From Shewanella sp. VB17 (GTDB taxonomy: Bacteria; Pseudomonadota; Gammaproteobacteria; Enterobacterales; Shewanellaceae), in the NCBI RefSeq assembly GCF_013248905.1, contig NZ_JABRVS010000001.1:4774001-4838000 (forward strand): a DNA stretch of 64,000 bases. The letters run 5' to 3'. Shown here one piece after another: positions 62,893-64,000 of this stretch (position 1 is its first letter; the number at the start of each line of letters is the position of its first letter). Both the position numbers and the translations under genes were made by a program. The notes beneath the pieces are model-generated. The model made no database searches. It was not told the origin of the DNA and saw only the letters and a list, made by a program, of their open reading frames with translations.

Positions 62893-63204
62893 GACACAAA
62901 GTGTATGAGCAACGGTATCAGCACTATCTAGCGAATCACATTTAAAACACCTCCTCTAATCATCTTATTATTTTGATTCACCTTCTAACTTCTGTTACTA
63001 AAAAACAGTAACTCGTTTTTAAAATGTTTACAGTTAAACCTATCGATTTATAAGATGTTACTCACTCGTTTATAAAATAAAGCTGTTTATCCTGTAAAGG
63101 CTTATTTACTACATCAAATGCTCGATATGTCTGTAGAAGATCACTACTATCACGCCACTGTGAAAAATTAATATTTTGACACCACAAACTAAAAGTGACC
63201 CAGA
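62893..63204. other. Gene-free spacer
   Basis: About 310 bp, AT-rich, without a gene; it must hold the promoter of the lipoprotein gene that follows. Confidence 0.5.
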
Positions 63205-63579
63205 ATGGAACAAATCTTAACAAAAATATCAAGCGCGGTATTAATCATATTCATGTCAGGCTGCTCAACTTTTTTTCAGCCTCTCTCACATTCGTCAAAC
63301 GTACTCAAGGTCAACTCAACTGAATTAGGCAACTATTGGCTAGTAAAAAGTAAAACGCTAGATTGGTCGGCTTTTCTGCGTAACAACCAAAAGAGTAGCT
63401 TTGCAGCGACATTTACGATTAATAGCGATGGCCAGATAGAACATTTATATCTGAAAAAAATTACAGGTGAATTTAAACCCGATGAAAAGATGTATGAAGA
63501 TTTTTCTAAACAGACCTTCATCGCTACTTATTCTAATTATCGACATCAGCCAGTCACTGTGACCATGAAAATAAACTAG
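63205..63579 (+). CDS. Small lipoprotein, unknown
   Basis: Protein of 124 residues with a lipoprotein signal peptide whose lipobox is MSGC at about residues 17-20, so it is anchored to the inner or outer membrane. The mature part has alternating strands (FAATFTINSDGQIEHLYLKK) like a small beta-sandwich with the feel of a TonB-C-like or energy-transducer fold; I do not recognise the family. No ribosome site stronger than agaatgg is seen. Confidence 0.6.
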   Translation: MEQILTKISSAVLIIFMSGCSTFFQPLSHSSNVLKVNSTELGNYWLVKSKTLDWSAFLRNNQKSSFAATFTINSDGQIEHLYLKKITGEFKPDEKMYEDFSKQTFIATYSNYRHQPVTVTMKIN

Positions 63580-63608
63580 CTTTCAAAAAATGTAACACAA
63601 AACAGCAT

Positions 63609-63635
63609 AAAAAAGGCGCAATAAGCGCCTTTTTG
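63609..63635. terminator. Bidirectional terminator
   Basis: Stem AAAAGGCGC / GCGCCTTTT with loop aataa and A/T runs on both sides, between the lipoprotein gene (+) and ilvE (-). Confidence 0.88.
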
Positions 63636-64000
63636 TTAATCCATACTACGTTGTACGCACTTCATCCAGCCTTCTGGGCTCTCAATGTTGCCCTTTTGAA
63701 TATCTGTCAGTACTTGATATAAACGTCGAGTGTGATCACCAACCTGACCATTACCGACAGTGATCACTCTGTTATCTTCGAATATATAAGAACCGACAGG
63801 CGACACCACAGCAGCAGTACCAAAACCACCAGCCTCGATAATGTCACCCGACTCGATATCATTAATAAATTTATCTAACATCACCGTCTCTTGACGCACT
63901 TCACAGCCTAATAATTCACCTAACTCTAATATAGACTCAGAGGTAATCGATTTCAAAATGGTATCAGTAAACGATGGGATGATCACTGTGCCATCTTGTA
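63636..64000 (-). CDS. ilvE: Branched-chain amino-acid aminotransferase, C-terminal part
   Basis: C-terminal 121 codons of a fold-type IV PLP aminotransferase; the gene continues beyond the right edge of the window. Visible motifs are DGTVIIPSFTDTILKSITSE, EAGGFGTAAVVSPVGSY and the late VTVGNGQVGDHTRRLYQVL, all characteristic of the long (about 360-residue) IlvE type. The enzyme makes valine, leucine and isoleucine from their 2-oxoacids with glutamate. A GTG at 63986 is only an internal valine, as the frame is open to the edge. Confidence 0.9.
   Translation of the reverse strand, partial: QDGTVIIPSFTDTILKSITSESILELGELLGCEVRQETVMLDKFINDIESGDIIEAGGFGTAAVVSPVGSYIFEDNRVITVGNGQVGDHTRRLYQVLTDIQKGNIESPEGWMKCVQRSMD

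Noticed and set aside
1..64000. CRISPR arrays, tRNA, rRNA, insertion sequences and prophage genes
   Set aside because: No regularly spaced repeats, no cloverleaf or rRNA sequence and no transposase or phage structural gene were seen on reading the window.

Overview
The window looks like chromosome of an AT-rich marine gammaproteobacterium, most probably Shewanella or a close relative. This is inferred from the gene repertoire (two-receptor-domain SPFH/NfeD operon, GltS, TAXI-TRAP transporter, FdhD with a YdeP-type oxidoreductase, ComM/YifB, OmpA and Tsx porins, many LysR regulators) and from base composition; no rRNA or tRNA gene is present to settle it.

Layout. 1-9943: iron acquisition. A minus-strand operon has the vibrioferrin gene order pvsABCDE (ATP-grasp ligase, NIS synthetase, MFS exporter, NIS synthetase, PLP decarboxylase, the last cut by the window edge). 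Divergent from it are an HpcH/HpaI-fold enzyme resembling the siderophore citrate synthase SbnG and a TonB-dependent receptor. Three Fur-box-like sites lie between the two units. 10000-12600: small genes, including a 39-residue exported peptide gene, a two-CBS protein and a sensor protein that has lost its output domain. 12687-19330: housekeeping and transport (ubiA, uvrD, hexapeptide acetyltransferase, RidA, gltS, an exported hydrolase). 19500-25210: a tightly overlapping NAT/EamA/Crp-Fnr operon, a PhyH dioxygenase, a homocysteine methyltransferase and two GNAT acetyltransferases.

25200-27300 is an accessory island: a TIR-like (ThsB/DUF1863 type) protein carrying a zinc-ribbon-like insert, translationally coupled to a small three-helix membrane protein, followed by a GC-rich attC-like hairpin and flanked by gene-poor DNA with a repeat-like stretch. 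I regard it as the best candidate for an undescribed or poorly described defence system: a nucleotide-signalling TIR sensor with a membrane effector.

27300-37500: SPFH/SPFH/NfeD membrane operon, Tsx-like nucleoside channel convergent with uridine phosphorylase, YdcH-type small protein, MscS channel, OmpA, two overlapping LysR genes and a YebC-family protein. 38092-45525: TAXI-TRAP transporter, then a LysR regulator divergent from an EmrAB-type efflux pair. 45697-55076: periplasmic binding protein, a truncated second binding protein (pseudogene), aldo/keto reductase, MaoC-type hydratase, stand-alone CheD, TraB/GumN protein, PriC-like protein, several small exported proteins, and a double-receiver response regulator whose first receiver is degenerate. 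55599-64000: HU, YdeP-type molybdoenzyme with FdhD, ComM, two PlsC-type acyltransferases in tandem, a small lipoprotein and the 3-prime part of ilvE.

No CRISPR array, insertion sequence or prophage was recognised.
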